From Allorhizobium ampelinum S4 (lineage in GTDB: Bacteria > Pseudomonadota > Alphaproteobacteria > Rhizobiales > Rhizobiaceae), in contig NC_011981.1 of assembly GCF_000016285.1 (NCBI RefSeq), forward strand, positions 186,001-250,000: a stretch of 64,000 nucleotides of DNA, in the 5' to 3' direction. The translations under genes were made by a program, and so were the position numbers. Of this stretch, positions 44,317-53,490 are shown in pieces. The notes beneath the pieces are model-generated. The model saw nothing but the letters and a program-made list of their open reading frames with translations. It had not been told where the DNA came from and ran no database searches. Each line of letters begins with the position of its first letter. Position 1 is the first letter of the stretch.

Positions 44317-47289
44317 ATGAAACCATTGCTGCCAGCATTCCGTCGCCGATTATGTGTGTTCACGGCACTGGCCTCCACCGTGTTGCCCGCGCATTGCTTC
44401 GCGCAATCAGCATGGTCTGGAAATGCTGACAACGAATTTAGCAATGCATCGAACTGGTCCCCTTCGGCGCCCGGGGCAGGCGATGATGCGCATGTCGATA
44501 CAGGCTCTCCACAAGTTACAAACGACGTGACAGTCAATCGTCTGGAGGTTGGTGGAGGAAACGTCACCATCACCGACACAGGTGCATTGACCGCCACGAA
44601 CGGCACCACGATCACAGCAGGCAGCGTTAGCGTCAATGCGGGCGGAGTAATGAACTCCAACGTCAGCCTTGATGGCGGTAGCCTTTCCATCGATGGCGAC
44701 CTCAATGGCCAGTTGACGCTCAACAACGGCAACGTCACCGTGAACGGTACGCTCAGTGGCGCCATGGTAGAGACAGGGACCGCGCTGTCCAACAACGGCA
44801 CTGTTGATGAGGTCAATATCTCCAAAGGAGGGACCTTCGTCAATAATAGCGGCGTAACCGCGGGCGCAGTTACCAATGCCGGGACGACATCCAACGCCGG
44901 AACGATCGGGAGCCTGACCAATACCGCCGGAAATTTTACCAATAATGCTGGCGGGACGATTTCGGGAAAGACGACGGTTTCGGGTGGAACTGTCACCAAC
45001 AATTTCGTCGTTACCGACGCCGATGTCGCGGCAGCGGCGGCCTTCATCAACAACACCGGTGCAACAGCCGGCGCAATCAGAAATTCAGGCACCGTCGTCA
45101 ATGCGGGAACCATTGTCTCCCTACAGAACGATGCCGGTACATTCACCAATGATGCCGGCGGGGTGGTTACGGGGGATAGCACTATTACCGGTGGCAGCGT
45201 GACGAACAACGCCACCCTTCACGACGTCGATGTCGGAGCAGATGCAACATTCACCAATGCCAACGGCGCCACCGCCGGTGTCGTCGTCAATGCAGGCAAT
45301 TCGTCGAATGCCGGGACTATTGATAGCCTGACCAATACGGCTGGAAATTTTACCAACAATGCAGGCGGTACGATTACCGGCAAATCAACAATCACAGGCG
45401 GAACCGTCACCAATAACTTCGTCATCACCGATGCGGACGTTGCCGCCGCCGCAATATTCGTCAACAACTCGGGAGCCACCGCTGGCACGATAAGAAACTC
45501 CGGCACGGTTACCAATGCGGGGACCGTCGCGGCGCTTCAAAATGATGCCGGCACTTTCACGAACAATTCTGGCGGTACCGTTACGGGTACAACAACGATC
45601 AACGGAGGTCGTGTTGTCAACAATGCCACATTGGCAGACGTCGATAATGAGGCGGCGGGCGAATTCATCAACAACAACGGCGCTGTGGCAGGCACGGTTA
45701 CCAATTCTGGCAGTGCCTCGAACGACGGAACAATCGCCGCGCTCGTCAACACTGACGGCATCTTTTCCAATACCGGTACAATTGATGGAACAGCCACGAT
45801 TTCGGGCGGTTCACTGATCAACGATGGAACCGTCGCCGGAGCAGTCGTCATCGATGAGGGCGGGCTTCTTTCAGGCAACGGGACCATTGGCGAGCTTTTC
45901 GTCAACGCAGGCGGTGTACTTTCACCCGGGCGAGACATAGGAACACTCACCGTCGACGGGGATGTGACCTTTAGCACTGGCTCAATCTACCAGGTCGACA
46001 TCGATGCCAACGGCGCCTCCGACCGGGTGGATGCGACAGGCACGGTCTCCATACAGGGGGGAACGCTTGAAATTAGAGCGGTGGGTGGCAATTACGGGCT
46101 GACAACCACTTATACCATCCTGAGCGCAAGCCGCATCACGGGCACCTTCGACAGCGTTTCAAGCGATTTTGCTTTCCTGACGCCAACGTTGACCTATGGT
46201 GCTGCGACGATAGACATGCGTTTCGACCGCAATAACGTGCAATTCTCAGATGTCGCGGATACGGCAAACGGTCGCGCAACCGCGGTTGCCGTTGAAGCAT
46301 TGGGAACAGGAAACTCGATTTACGATGCGGTCTTGTCACTGAATTCTTCCACCGCAAACAGTGCCTTCTCGCAGTTGAGCGGTGAGGTTCATGCCTCGCT
46401 CAAAAGCGCTCTGCTGTGGGAGAGCCGTTTTGCACGCGACGCGGTGCTTGACCAAATGGCCATGGATCTTGATCAGCGGAAGGATGACGTAACGGTCTGG
46501 ACCAACAGTTTTCTGTCGTCCAACCGTTGGTCAGGGAATGGAAATGCAGCCGGAATCGATACCCGCACCGCAGGCGTAGTCATGGGAGTGGATGCGTCAG
46601 TCTCCGACCCGTGGCGTCTAGGCGGCCTGTTGGGTTACAGCCATGACTCGTTGGAGCAGGTGAAGACAGAGTCTTATCACGCCGGTCTCTATGCTACGGG
46701 TGATATTGGTCCCTTGAACGTCATTGGCGGCGCCATCTTTTCCCATAACGATGCGTCAACGCTGCGCGATATCTCCTTTGGAACGATTACCAGCCAGCTC
46801 ACCGCTGACTATGCCAGTGCCACCAGCCAGGTTTTCGCAGATCTCTCTTCGACGCATGAACTGGATGCGATCAAGCTCCAGCCCTTCGCCAACCTCGCTT
46901 ACGTCAATCTCAAGACTGACGCCTTCCGCGAAAATGGCGGCGATGCGAGCATGTTGGCAGCAAAAAGCAGTGACGAGATCGCAACCTCCACGATCGGTCT
47001 GCGCTGGTCTTGGAGGTGGCCGGAAGACAATTTACCCGTTGCCGTCTCCGGCATGCTGGGCTGGCGGCATATCGAGGGTGACGTGTCGCCGTATTCTAGC
47101 GTCGCGTTTTCTGGCGGCACGCCATTTGTCGTCGAAGGCGTGGAAATGCCAAAGGATGCTCTGCTCGCAAAATTCGGGGTTTCCGCCAGGCTTTCGAAGT
47201 CGGCTCGCCTGACGTTCAGCTATTCCGGCGAGTTTGGCAAAGGCCTGCGGTCCAGCGCAGCGCAGGTCAATCTGGCGGGGAGTTTTTAA
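44317..47289 (+). CDS. Autotransporter with repetitive passenger (type V secretion)
   Basis: The 990-residue protein has a signal peptide ending near HCFA|QS. A Thr/Asn/Gly-rich passenger of beta-helix character follows, to about residue 640, and then a linker and an outer-membrane beta-barrel from about residue 724 (DDVTVWTNSFLSSNRW) to the terminal Phe in LAGSF. The passenger contains two 138-residue repeats (period exactly 414 bases) built from NNAGTFTN-like units, and then a partial third copy. It should be surface-exposed or released and act in adhesion or biofilm formation. No protease site or catalytic motif is evident in the passenger. It is probably monocistronic. Confidence 0.88.
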   Translation: MKPLLPAFRRRLCVFTALASTVLPAHCFAQSAWSGNADNEFSNASNWSPSAPGAGDDAHVDTGSPQVTNDVTVNRLEVGGGNVTITDTGALTATNGTTITAGSVSVNAGGVMNSNVSLDGGSLSIDGDLNGQLTLNNGNVTVNGTLSGAMVETGTALSNNGTVDEVNISKGGTFVNNSGVTAGAVTNAGTTSNAGTIGSLTNTAGNFTNNAGGTISGKTTVSGGTVTNNFVVTDADVAAAAAFINNTGATAGAIRNSGTVVNAGTIVSLQNDAGTFTNDAGGVVTGDSTITGGSVTNNATLHDVDVGADATFTNANGATAGVVVNAGNSSNAGTIDSLTNTAGNFTNNAGGTITGKSTITGGTVTNNFVITDADVAAAAIFVNNSGATAGTIRNSGTVTNAGTVAALQNDAGTFTNNSGGTVTGTTTINGGRVVNNATLADVDNEAAGEFINNNGAVAGTVTNSGSASNDGTIAALVNTDGIFSNTGTIDGTATISGGSLINDGTVAGAVVIDEGGLLSGNGTIGELFVNAGGVLSPGRDIGTLTVDGDVTFSTGSIYQVDIDANGASDRVDATGTVSIQGGTLEIRAVGGNYGLTTTYTILSASRITGTFDSVSSDFAFLTPTLTYGAATIDMRFDRNNVQFSDVADTANGRATAVAVEALGTGNSIYDAVLSLNSSTANSAFSQLSGEVHASLKSALLWESRFARDAVLDQMAMDLDQRKDDVTVWTNSFLSSNRWSGNGNAAGIDTRTAGVVMGVDASVSDPWRLGGLLGYSHDSLEQVKTESYHAGLYATGDIGPLNVIGGAIFSHNDASTLRDISFGTITSQLTADYASATSQVFADLSSTHELDAIKLQPFANLAYVNLKTDAFRENGGDASMLAAKSSDEIATSTIGLRWSWRWPEDNLPVAVSGMLGWRHIEGDVSPYSSVAFSGGTPFVVEGVEMPKDALLAKFGVSARLSKSARLTFSYSGEFGKGLRSSAAQVNLAGSF
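44830..45243 (+). repeat. Autotransporter passenger repeat A (414 bp)
   Basis: This is the first of two tandem 414-bp units inside the autotransporter gene. The matching anchor AGCCTGACCAATAC occurs at 44911 and 45325, fixing the period. Each unit contains two related half-units of about 69 residues. Exact boundaries are arbitrary within the period. Confidence 0.75.
45244..45657 (+). repeat. Autotransporter passenger repeat B (414 bp)
   Basis: This is the second tandem unit, clearly alike at both DNA and protein level but with many synonymous changes. It is therefore an old duplication and not a recent expansion. A decayed partial third unit follows to about 45850. Confidence 0.75.
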
Positions 47290-47400
47290 ACCCCGTATTG
47301 CGACGACACGTTTGGCGCGCTGTAACGACCGTTGTTGATTTTCGGGCTGAATTAATGACGCTTGTCGATCCACAATGACCTGGGTTCAGAGTTGAATTGA

Positions 47401-47913
47401 TCAGCTCCGACGCAGGTCGATCCGACTGGTAACGATCGGTTTGCCTGTGGCCGGGTCGGTATCAACAGTCGTCAGGCGCATGCCGGAAGCTCCAACTTTT
47501 TCGATTGTCATCTGCGCGCGTCGATCACCATTGACCTCTTTCGCCCAATTGATTGCAAGGTTGATGGCATCTCCACCACGTCTGCCGTTCAAGCCCGCGA
47601 CGCCTGTACCCGCCCCCACGTAAGAGCCGCTATAGGTCGCGCCGTTGATTTTCAAATCGGCGCTGATGGCACGAGAAAACACAACGAGGCTCGTACAGCG
47701 TCCATTCAACGCCAGCGATTGAGCCGTCGTGTTCGATTTGAATCTGCAGGTGACATTGATCGTGGGTGCATTCGTGCGCACCTTGACCGTTCCTTTACCG
47801 CTCCAGCTTCCCGCCAGCGTTTTCAAGAAAGCGGACTCGTCGGCGTGCGCACCGGCCGCCGTCATCATCCATGTCATCGCCACGGTAATCGCGCTTGCAA
47901 GAACCTTGTTCAT
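47401..47913 (-). CDS. Small exported protein of unknown function
   Basis: The protein is about 170 residues long. It starts MNKVLASAITVAMTWMMTAA, a signal peptide cleaved near GAHA|DE. The mature part has SFLKTL-like AFLKTLAGSWSGKGTVKV and GATYSGSYVGAGTGVAGLNG, a beta-rich pattern with two cysteines (TCRFKS and GRCTS). I do not recognise a family with confidence. The start at 47913 is preferred to 47943 because it begins the signal peptide. It is convergent with the autotransporter gene. Confidence 0.7.
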   Translation of the reverse strand: MNKVLASAITVAMTWMMTAAGAHADESAFLKTLAGSWSGKGTVKVRTNAPTINVTCRFKSNTTAQSLALNGRCTSLVVFSRAISADLKINGATYSGSYVGAGTGVAGLNGRRGGDAINLAINWAKEVNGDRRAQMTIEKVGASGMRLTTVDTDPATGKPIVTSRIDLRRS

Positions 47914-48110
47914 AATCGTGTCTTTCAGACAGGGGAACTCCATTACCTGGATGTTCTGCAGATTGAAGTGAGATTGTTACACCCCCACAACCCTTTAGCC
48001 GGGCAAGAAGTTCCGAATGTTGATTTTCGCGTTGGAACCAGCACGAAAGAATGTGCGGTTATGGCCGATCTCTCTGGATTAAACCGCGCCCCTGATCTAT
48101 CGTCTTTCGC

Positions 48111-49064
48111 ATGGATTCGCGCGCCCCCACCTCAGAGCCGCCCTTGAGCTGGTCACCTCGTCTTCCAGGCTGGGCTTCGTTGCGCGGTCGCGACATTCCC
48201 GAATCCGACGCTGCATTCTCTGCCGGTATCGCTCTGAAATCGCTTGACGATCTGATACAGGCCGATCCGCCTTGGCTCGGCTGTTGGCGCGATCGCCTTG
48301 CCCTGAAGTCGGCTGCCATCGCCGCCAGAATGGATGGCCGTAGCGAGGACGAACATGCGTTGCGCGACGCGCTTTTGCTGACGGCGCCTGGTGATGATCC
48401 AGGGCCTGCGGGAAAATTGTTTTTGGCCACACGAATGCTGTCGCGCCGGTCCGGGGCAATCACCACACCATTTATTCAGGAGCTTGCCGCGTTGTTGGAC
48501 CTTTGCTGGGACGAGGGGCTTGCCTCCATTCCGGATCTTGTGGATTCTGCGATCCAATCTGAGCGGGCGGCGCCCTTCGTAGCAGTGGACCTGATAGCAG
48601 CAATGTGCGCGATCCGCCCGGACATCGAGGTGCTGGCCCTGGGACTGGCGGATGTTGTGCTGGCTCAAAAGCTGAAATGGCCGAGACCTGTTCCTTTGCT
48701 TTTACCCGAACGTTTTGGTTCGTCCTTCCGAACGATCGGTGGCCGGGGTCGCGTTCGTCCGGGAGAGCCAGCTTATCCAAAGGCGATCTGCCTGGCGCTG
48801 GTTGATGGGGTTGACGCAGCACTCCGTTCCACCGTCGACATCAATCGACGCGCAGCACGGCTGCTGGCTGTCGCGCCGAAGGTTCGCACCAAAGGTGCCG
48901 AGCCGGTGATCCGCAGATTGCTGAACGAGGATGCCGTGCTGGCCTCGGCGCCTGGCAGTGGCCTTTCCCGCTGGGCGGCCAACCGGCTGTTCGAGCGGCT
49001 GGAAAGCTTTGAGGCGGTACGCGAACTGTCCGGCCGCTCCTCTTTCCGGGTGTTTGGAGTTTGA
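48111..49064 (+). CDS. DUF1403-family protein
   Basis: This 317-residue cytoplasmic protein matches what I know as DUF1403, a family found mainly on rhizobial plasmids and often beside scpB. Visible traits are WASLRGRDIPESDAAFSAG near the N-terminus, a helical region with KSAAIAARMDGRSEDEHALR and the closing SRWAANRLFERLESF. It overlaps the ScpB gene by four bases, implying joint action. No enzymatic motif is evident. A role in replicon maintenance is a guess from that link. Confidence 0.75.
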   Translation: MDSRAPTSEPPLSWSPRLPGWASLRGRDIPESDAAFSAGIALKSLDDLIQADPPWLGCWRDRLALKSAAIAARMDGRSEDEHALRDALLLTAPGDDPGPAGKLFLATRMLSRRSGAITTPFIQELAALLDLCWDEGLASIPDLVDSAIQSERAAPFVAVDLIAAMCAIRPDIEVLALGLADVVLAQKLKWPRPVPLLLPERFGSSFRTIGGRGRVRPGEPAYPKAICLALVDGVDAALRSTVDINRRAARLLAVAPKVRTKGAEPVIRRLLNEDAVLASAPGSGLSRWAANRLFERLESFEAVRELSGRSSFRVFGV

Positions 49065-49753
49065 CGATGGCCGGAGCCCCTGTAGCCAAGCAATCCCGTA
49101 AGGAAAGGGCGAGTGCCGCAGCCGAACGGCTGTTTGATCGGGAGCTGGAGGATCTGCCGCCGGAACTGCGCTGGCGGGAATGGATGCTGAGGGTCGAAGC
49201 GGTGATCTTTGCCTCTGCCGAGCCAGTCGGTCGCGAGACATTGGCGCGGGTGGTGGGAAAAGAGTGCAGCATCGATCTGCTGATCGACGACCTCATCGAG
49301 GAGCTTCGTTCCCGACCCTACGAACTGGTTTCGGTGGCCGGTGGTTGGCAACACAGAACTCGGGTGCGGTTCGCGGAGACGATACGCGCCTCAACTGCTC
49401 CGACGCGCGGCGCGGCAACGAAGTTGTCGCAGTTCGAGGCGATGGTGCTGATGGCGGTGGGATATTTCCAGCCGGTCACCCGGGCGGAACTGAGTAAGAT
49501 CTTCGGCAAGGAGGTCAACCGCGATACAATTGCTTCGCTTCGGGGCGCTGGGTTCATAGCCTCGGGGCCACGCAGCCCGACACCAGGTGCGCCCTATACC
49601 TACGTCACCACCAAACACTTCCTGTCCGCCTTCGATATGGAGACCCTTCGTGATCTGCCCGACATCGAAGCGCTTGAGGATGCCGGGCTGTTGAGTAGAA
49701 ATGCTGTGCGCGAGGGACCGATTGCAGGCGAGCCAGAGAGCGACGAAGAATAG
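49061..49753 (+). CDS. ScpB-like chromosome segregation/condensation protein
   Basis: The 230-residue protein shows the paired winged-helix layout of ScpB: VEAVIFASAEPVGRETLARV, AGGWQHRTRVRFAETIRAS and KLSQFEAMVLMAVGYFQPVT followed by SLRGAGFIASGPRSPTPGAP. ScpB normally acts as a dimer in the SMC-ScpAB condensin complex. No scpA or smc lies nearby, so this copy probably has a replicon-specific role with DUF1403 or joins the chromosomal complex. Its start lies inside the DUF1403 stop. Confidence 0.82.
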   Translation: MTMAGAPVAKQSRKERASAAAERLFDRELEDLPPELRWREWMLRVEAVIFASAEPVGRETLARVVGKECSIDLLIDDLIEELRSRPYELVSVAGGWQHRTRVRFAETIRASTAPTRGAATKLSQFEAMVLMAVGYFQPVTRAELSKIFGKEVNRDTIASLRGAGFIASGPRSPTPGAPYTYVTTKHFLSAFDMETLRDLPDIEALEDAGLLSRNAVREGPIAGEPESDEE

Positions 49754-49793
49754 GGACGGCGCAGAGGTATTCGGTTGTCGGTCGCTATATGGA

Positions 49794-50444
49794 TTAAGCC
49801 GCCGCTACTCCAACGCCTGTTCTTGTGGCAGATCCCATAATCCTATTGGCTTCCTCCGTAGGGACTGCGAGAGCAAGCAGGATCATTTTGCATATGTCGT
49901 GCGCATATTCGCTCGAGCCACGCCCGCTCAATTGGGTTTTCATACCAGCCCGGACCGCGCCGACAACGAAGTCTCGAGCACTGTCCAGATGGTCGTAATG
50001 CAGCCGTCCCGCGCTCAAACCGGCTTTAAGATCAGGTGCAGGATAGGCCCGCAGGTCAGAGTTGACTGTTTCGGCATTGCCGGACAACGCGAAGATCAGC
50101 CAGCCCCAAGCCTGGTCTTCGCCTGACCGGATCAATATGCGCCAAGCCTGTGCAATCAACCGCTCGACCGGATCGCTGATTGAGGCGCAAGCCTTGCCGA
50201 TTTCAAGAAATGGATCCTTGCCAACTTGCGTCCACAATGCATCCAGCAAATTCTCGCGGGTGGGAAAGTAGTTGTAGAACGTTCCCCGGGCAACGCCCGC
50301 CGCCCTGATGAAATCGTCGATCGTCGCGGTCTTGTCACCATTGGCGGCGATGACGCGCGCCGCCGCAGCGATGAGCTTCTGTCTCGTCTTTTCACGACGC
50401 TCTTGCCCGATTTCGGCACGCCTGAGCGCGGTTCCGCCAGCCAT
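49794..50444 (-). CDS. TetR-family transcriptional regulator
   Basis: The 216-residue repressor has an N-terminal helix-turn-helix (residues about 15-60, with IDDFIRAAGVARGTFYNYF) and a helical ligand domain without clear assignment. A GGAGAG precedes the start. It is divergent from the dehydratase/isomerase-family gene, with about 137 bases between them carrying inverted repeats, so it probably represses that pair in response to a hydrophobic ligand. Confidence 0.87.
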   Translation of the reverse strand: MAGGTALRRAEIGQERREKTRQKLIAAAARVIAANGDKTATIDDFIRAAGVARGTFYNYFPTRENLLDALWTQVGKDPFLEIGKACASISDPVERLIAQAWRILIRSGEDQAWGWLIFALSGNAETVNSDLRAYPAPDLKAGLSAGRLHYDHLDSARDFVVGAVRAGMKTQLSGRGSSEYAHDICKMILLALAVPTEEANRIMGSATRTGVGVAAA

Positions 50445-50508
50445 GGTCTCTCCAGTTTATATCGGCCCGCTGTGAGTGGCCCATTCAAAAGAGTGTACTC
50501 GAATAGTT

Positions 50509-50525
50509 CATATTAACAAAATATG
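50509..50525. promoter_or_regulatory. Candidate TetR operator
   Basis: CATATT-aacaa-AATATG forms a 17-bp inverted repeat in the divergent gap, and TTCAT-n7-ATGAA follows about five bases later. Either could be the site of the adjacent TetR protein. This is inferred from position only. Confidence 0.4.
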
Positions 50526-50581
50526 TCCAACTTCATATCGTACATGAACCATGCATTTCAACGATTTCGGGGAGGAAATCG

Positions 50582-52144
50582 ATGGCCATATCCGGTGAAC
50601 TTCGAAAGAGTGAGCCTTTCGATGTCGCGCGCATGCCGATGCTTGACGCCGATCAGATCGGCCATTTGCGCCGCATCGAAAACCTCTCCTTGCTGCTTCC
50701 CGATGATTGGTCGGGCATGCAAGCGAAATCGACCCTACAGGAAGATTTTGGCGGGCTTCGCTTTCAGCTCGCCTATATGTCCTATGCGCTCGCCTTGACG
50801 CACAGGCATCGTCTGCCAGCGGCCCCCGGAGTCTTCCGCAAGACTTTTGAGCGACTGATTGAGAAGATTCTTTCGCCGGATGTCTGGACCTATTGGCATT
50901 ATATCAGCACCGGCAACGGTGTGATCAATGCCGCGCAGGGCGAATTGCCCGCCGAGTGGAACCCGGTCATCAAAGACAACATCATGTACAGCGCCTATGT
51001 GCAATCGATGTCGCTTCTCTATCACTATATTTTCAATGATGACCGCTATGCGCAGCCCGGCGCGCTGACAATGGAAATCAAGACCCTTTACTGGGCAGCG
51101 GGGGGCAAGAAGTTTGTCTATGACGAGCGCTCACTCAACGATCATCTCTACTGGATGATGGTGGAGAAGGGATATTTCGGCATCGCCTGCGAGCCGAATT
51201 GTATCTTCCAGATCTGCAACCAGGTGCCGATCCTCGGCTTCCGGTTTCATGATCTCGTGTATGGCGGATCGCTCGCGAAGGAAGTTACTGACGGCTATCA
51301 GCGCGCATGGTCCGATTTCGGCATCGCCAGTGAACGCGGCCATTTCAGGATGATGGTTCAGGAAATCGAAAGGAACCTCATCCCCACAGAAGCGCCCTGG
51401 ATCGACTTCTGGCTTGGCTCACTGATGCACGCCTGGAACCCGGAACTGGTCAAACAACACTATCCCGGACAGATCGCAAAATGGGGTGAGGCGGGGCCGG
51501 ATGGTACGCTGTGGATCAATGAAGCGCCCGGCATTCCAACCAGCCTCGGTTTTACCTCAGCACGCGATTTCGGCTGGGCGGCAGTTTGCGCGTCTGAAGT
51601 CGGCGATGATGACTCGCTTTCAAGGATGCTAGCCTATGCCGACAGGTTCCTGCATCGCTCATGGACCGACGGTGGCCTGCACTATCGCCGGCATGACGCA
51701 TCCTTCGACGATCAAGGGCTGTTCCGCGCAATGGACCCCCATACCGGCAATGCGCTTCTGGGCTATGCACGGCTCAACGTGCCGGGCGGGCTTGAGAGGC
51801 TTTACGCCGAGCCTTGGGACAAGGCCCATTTCGAGGAACCGGCGCTCGTCGAGATATCGGACAATGCCGACGTGCTGCGTGCACGCTTCGAGCGTGACGC
51901 GAAAAGCCTGGTTCTGACGCTTGCACCGAGAGCGGATCGCGACGGCAACGTTCTGCTGGAGCTTGGCAATATCTGGGGCCGTGGAGATTGGTCGCTTGCC
52001 GCTGACGGTGAGCATGTTCTATCGGGCAACGCGAGCGAACTTGGCAAGCATTCAGGTGCCGTCGGCGCCAAACGGGAGGGCGACATACTCGGACTGGAAT
52101 GCGCCCTTCGCGCACCGACAAACTTTGTCTTGACCTTCCATTGA
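50582..52144 (+). CDS. Linalool dehydratase/isomerase (Ldi) family protein
   Basis: The 520-residue protein matches the core of linalool dehydratase-isomerase. KDNIMYSAYVQSMSLLYHYI aligns with that enzyme's ENIMY region, and GIACEPNCIFQICNQ reproduces the paired cysteines with the same nine-residue spacing (Cys203 and Cys212). The His in the ENIMY region of the known enzyme is Tyr here, so the reaction may differ. No signal peptide is seen, whereas the Castellaniella enzyme is exported. A C-terminal beta-rich extension of about 100 residues is extra. GGGGAGGA precedes the start. It may act on terpenoid alcohols or other allylic alcohols. Confidence 0.72.
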   Translation: MAISGELRKSEPFDVARMPMLDADQIGHLRRIENLSLLLPDDWSGMQAKSTLQEDFGGLRFQLAYMSYALALTHRHRLPAAPGVFRKTFERLIEKILSPDVWTYWHYISTGNGVINAAQGELPAEWNPVIKDNIMYSAYVQSMSLLYHYIFNDDRYAQPGALTMEIKTLYWAAGGKKFVYDERSLNDHLYWMMVEKGYFGIACEPNCIFQICNQVPILGFRFHDLVYGGSLAKEVTDGYQRAWSDFGIASERGHFRMMVQEIERNLIPTEAPWIDFWLGSLMHAWNPELVKQHYPGQIAKWGEAGPDGTLWINEAPGIPTSLGFTSARDFGWAAVCASEVGDDDSLSRMLAYADRFLHRSWTDGGLHYRRHDASFDDQGLFRAMDPHTGNALLGYARLNVPGGLERLYAEPWDKAHFEEPALVEISDNADVLRARFERDAKSLVLTLAPRADRDGNVLLELGNIWGRGDWSLAADGEHVLSGNASELGKHSGAVGAKREGDILGLECALRAPTNFVLTFH

Positions 52145-52154
52145 GGCGCTGAAC

Positions 52155-52655
52155 ATGCTTGAGGGAAGCTTCTCGCTCACCGATCATAATGGACATGCTG
52201 TCACCGAGGCGAGTTATCGCGGCAGCTTCATGCTGGTCTATTTCGGCTTTACCCATTGCCGCAAAGTCTGCCCGCGCTCGCTTGCCTGCATGACTGCGGC
52301 GCTGGACACATTGGGCGAGACCCGACGTATGGTCGTGCCGCTTTACATCACCGTCGATCCGGAGCGCGATACACCGGAGAGAATGAAAGCCTTTGTTGAA
52401 GCAAACTTTCCGCGTTTCACTGGCCTGACGGGAAGCCGCGAGGCGATCGACAGCGCGAAGGCATCCTTCCGCGTCTTTTCCCGCAAGGGGCTCGATCCGG
52501 AAGATGCAGAAGGCTATGCCATGCCACACACGGCCTTCGCCTATCTGCTCGGGCCTGACGGCAAATATCTGGCACATTTCATGGACACCATTGATGATCT
52601 GCAAATGGCGAACCGTCTCCGCATTCTTCTCGCTGAAACCGAACGGGTCACCTGA
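52155..52655 (+). CDS. SCO1/SenC-like thioredoxin-fold protein, apparently soluble
   Basis: The 166-residue protein carries the SCO copper-site pattern: Cys35 and Cys39 in THCRKVC, VDPERDTPE and His125 in AMPHTAFAY. SCO proteins are normally membrane-anchored copper chaperones for cytochrome oxidase. Here neither a signal peptide nor a membrane anchor is present, so it should stay in the cytoplasm. It begins ten bases after the Ldi-family gene and is surely cotranscribed. A thiol-redox or metal role supporting the cysteine-containing Ldi-family enzyme is an attractive inference. Confidence 0.8.
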   Translation: MLEGSFSLTDHNGHAVTEASYRGSFMLVYFGFTHCRKVCPRSLACMTAALDTLGETRRMVVPLYITVDPERDTPERMKAFVEANFPRFTGLTGSREAIDSAKASFRVFSRKGLDPEDAEGYAMPHTAFAYLLGPDGKYLAHFMDTIDDLQMANRLRILLAETERVT

Positions 52656-53490
52656 ACACAGGTAACAGGGTATTCAGGGTAGCGTCGGCTTAACGGCGGC
52701 CGCGGCAGGAGTGGTCACGATGGGAGCCTATGCCGTGGTCGCAATCTCACCGACGTGATGTCGGCGGACGGCGTTATGTTTGTGCGGCATGCTGGGTCAA
52801 TCAACCTATGTTCGATCCTGACCGCATAGATGTAAAATGTTGAAATTTGATCCCTGCGCCCATTCGTCCCGCTGGCCAAAATACGGTTAAGCACGAAAAT
52901 TTCGCAGCACGACCCTTCCAACTGTATTACTAGGTTTGCAGATACCTAATCGGCAATATTTACATAATTTTACATATTCTTAAATGACATTAACAGGAAG
53001 ATGCTTATAGTGCGCCCAAATGCTCGAGGCACCACGAATTCAAGCGGAATACCATTATTAGGTCCATAACAATCTTCGTCACCGAGCCTTTGCTGAGTTT
53101 GACGGGACCAAAAGGTCCGTCGGATACGCAAGCAAGCGGCAACGCCGTTGTCGATCATGATATTGCGATCACGCATGATAAGTCAGACCTTTTGGCTGCT
53201 GCTATCGGCAGTGAGACGGCGTTCCCTAGGGTGAAAACATCGATCACCCATGCGAAGCCCGCTGCTAACGTCCATCATAGCCATTTTAGTCCGGTCATTC
53301 AGGGTGTGACCTTTGTCGGCATCAGTCTCTTTGACGGCCAACAAACTTTGTGTGCTGCGCGATCTGCACCGATCAGCCTCATTGAAATCAAGCGCGACAT
53401 CGTCCGCTACTGGGTCGCACCCCGCACGTCTTCAGGAGGCGGATTCTCCGCCCCGGTGGGTGCCCCGACCTCCGCAAAGGGAATTTATTG
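52656..53490. other. Long stretch without a supported gene
   Basis: This 835-base gap has frames of up to 133 codons, on the plus strand at 53090-53491, but no Shine-Dalgarno, signal peptide or recognisable motif. Composition shifts to AT-rich around 52920-52990. It may contain a decayed gene. The RND adaptor's Shine-Dalgarno (AAAGGG, about 53477) is at its end. Confidence 0.4.

Noticed and set aside
44298..45215. 305-codon minus-strand frame rich in Pro/Val/Leu
   Set aside because: It is the antisense shadow of the autotransporter repeat region.
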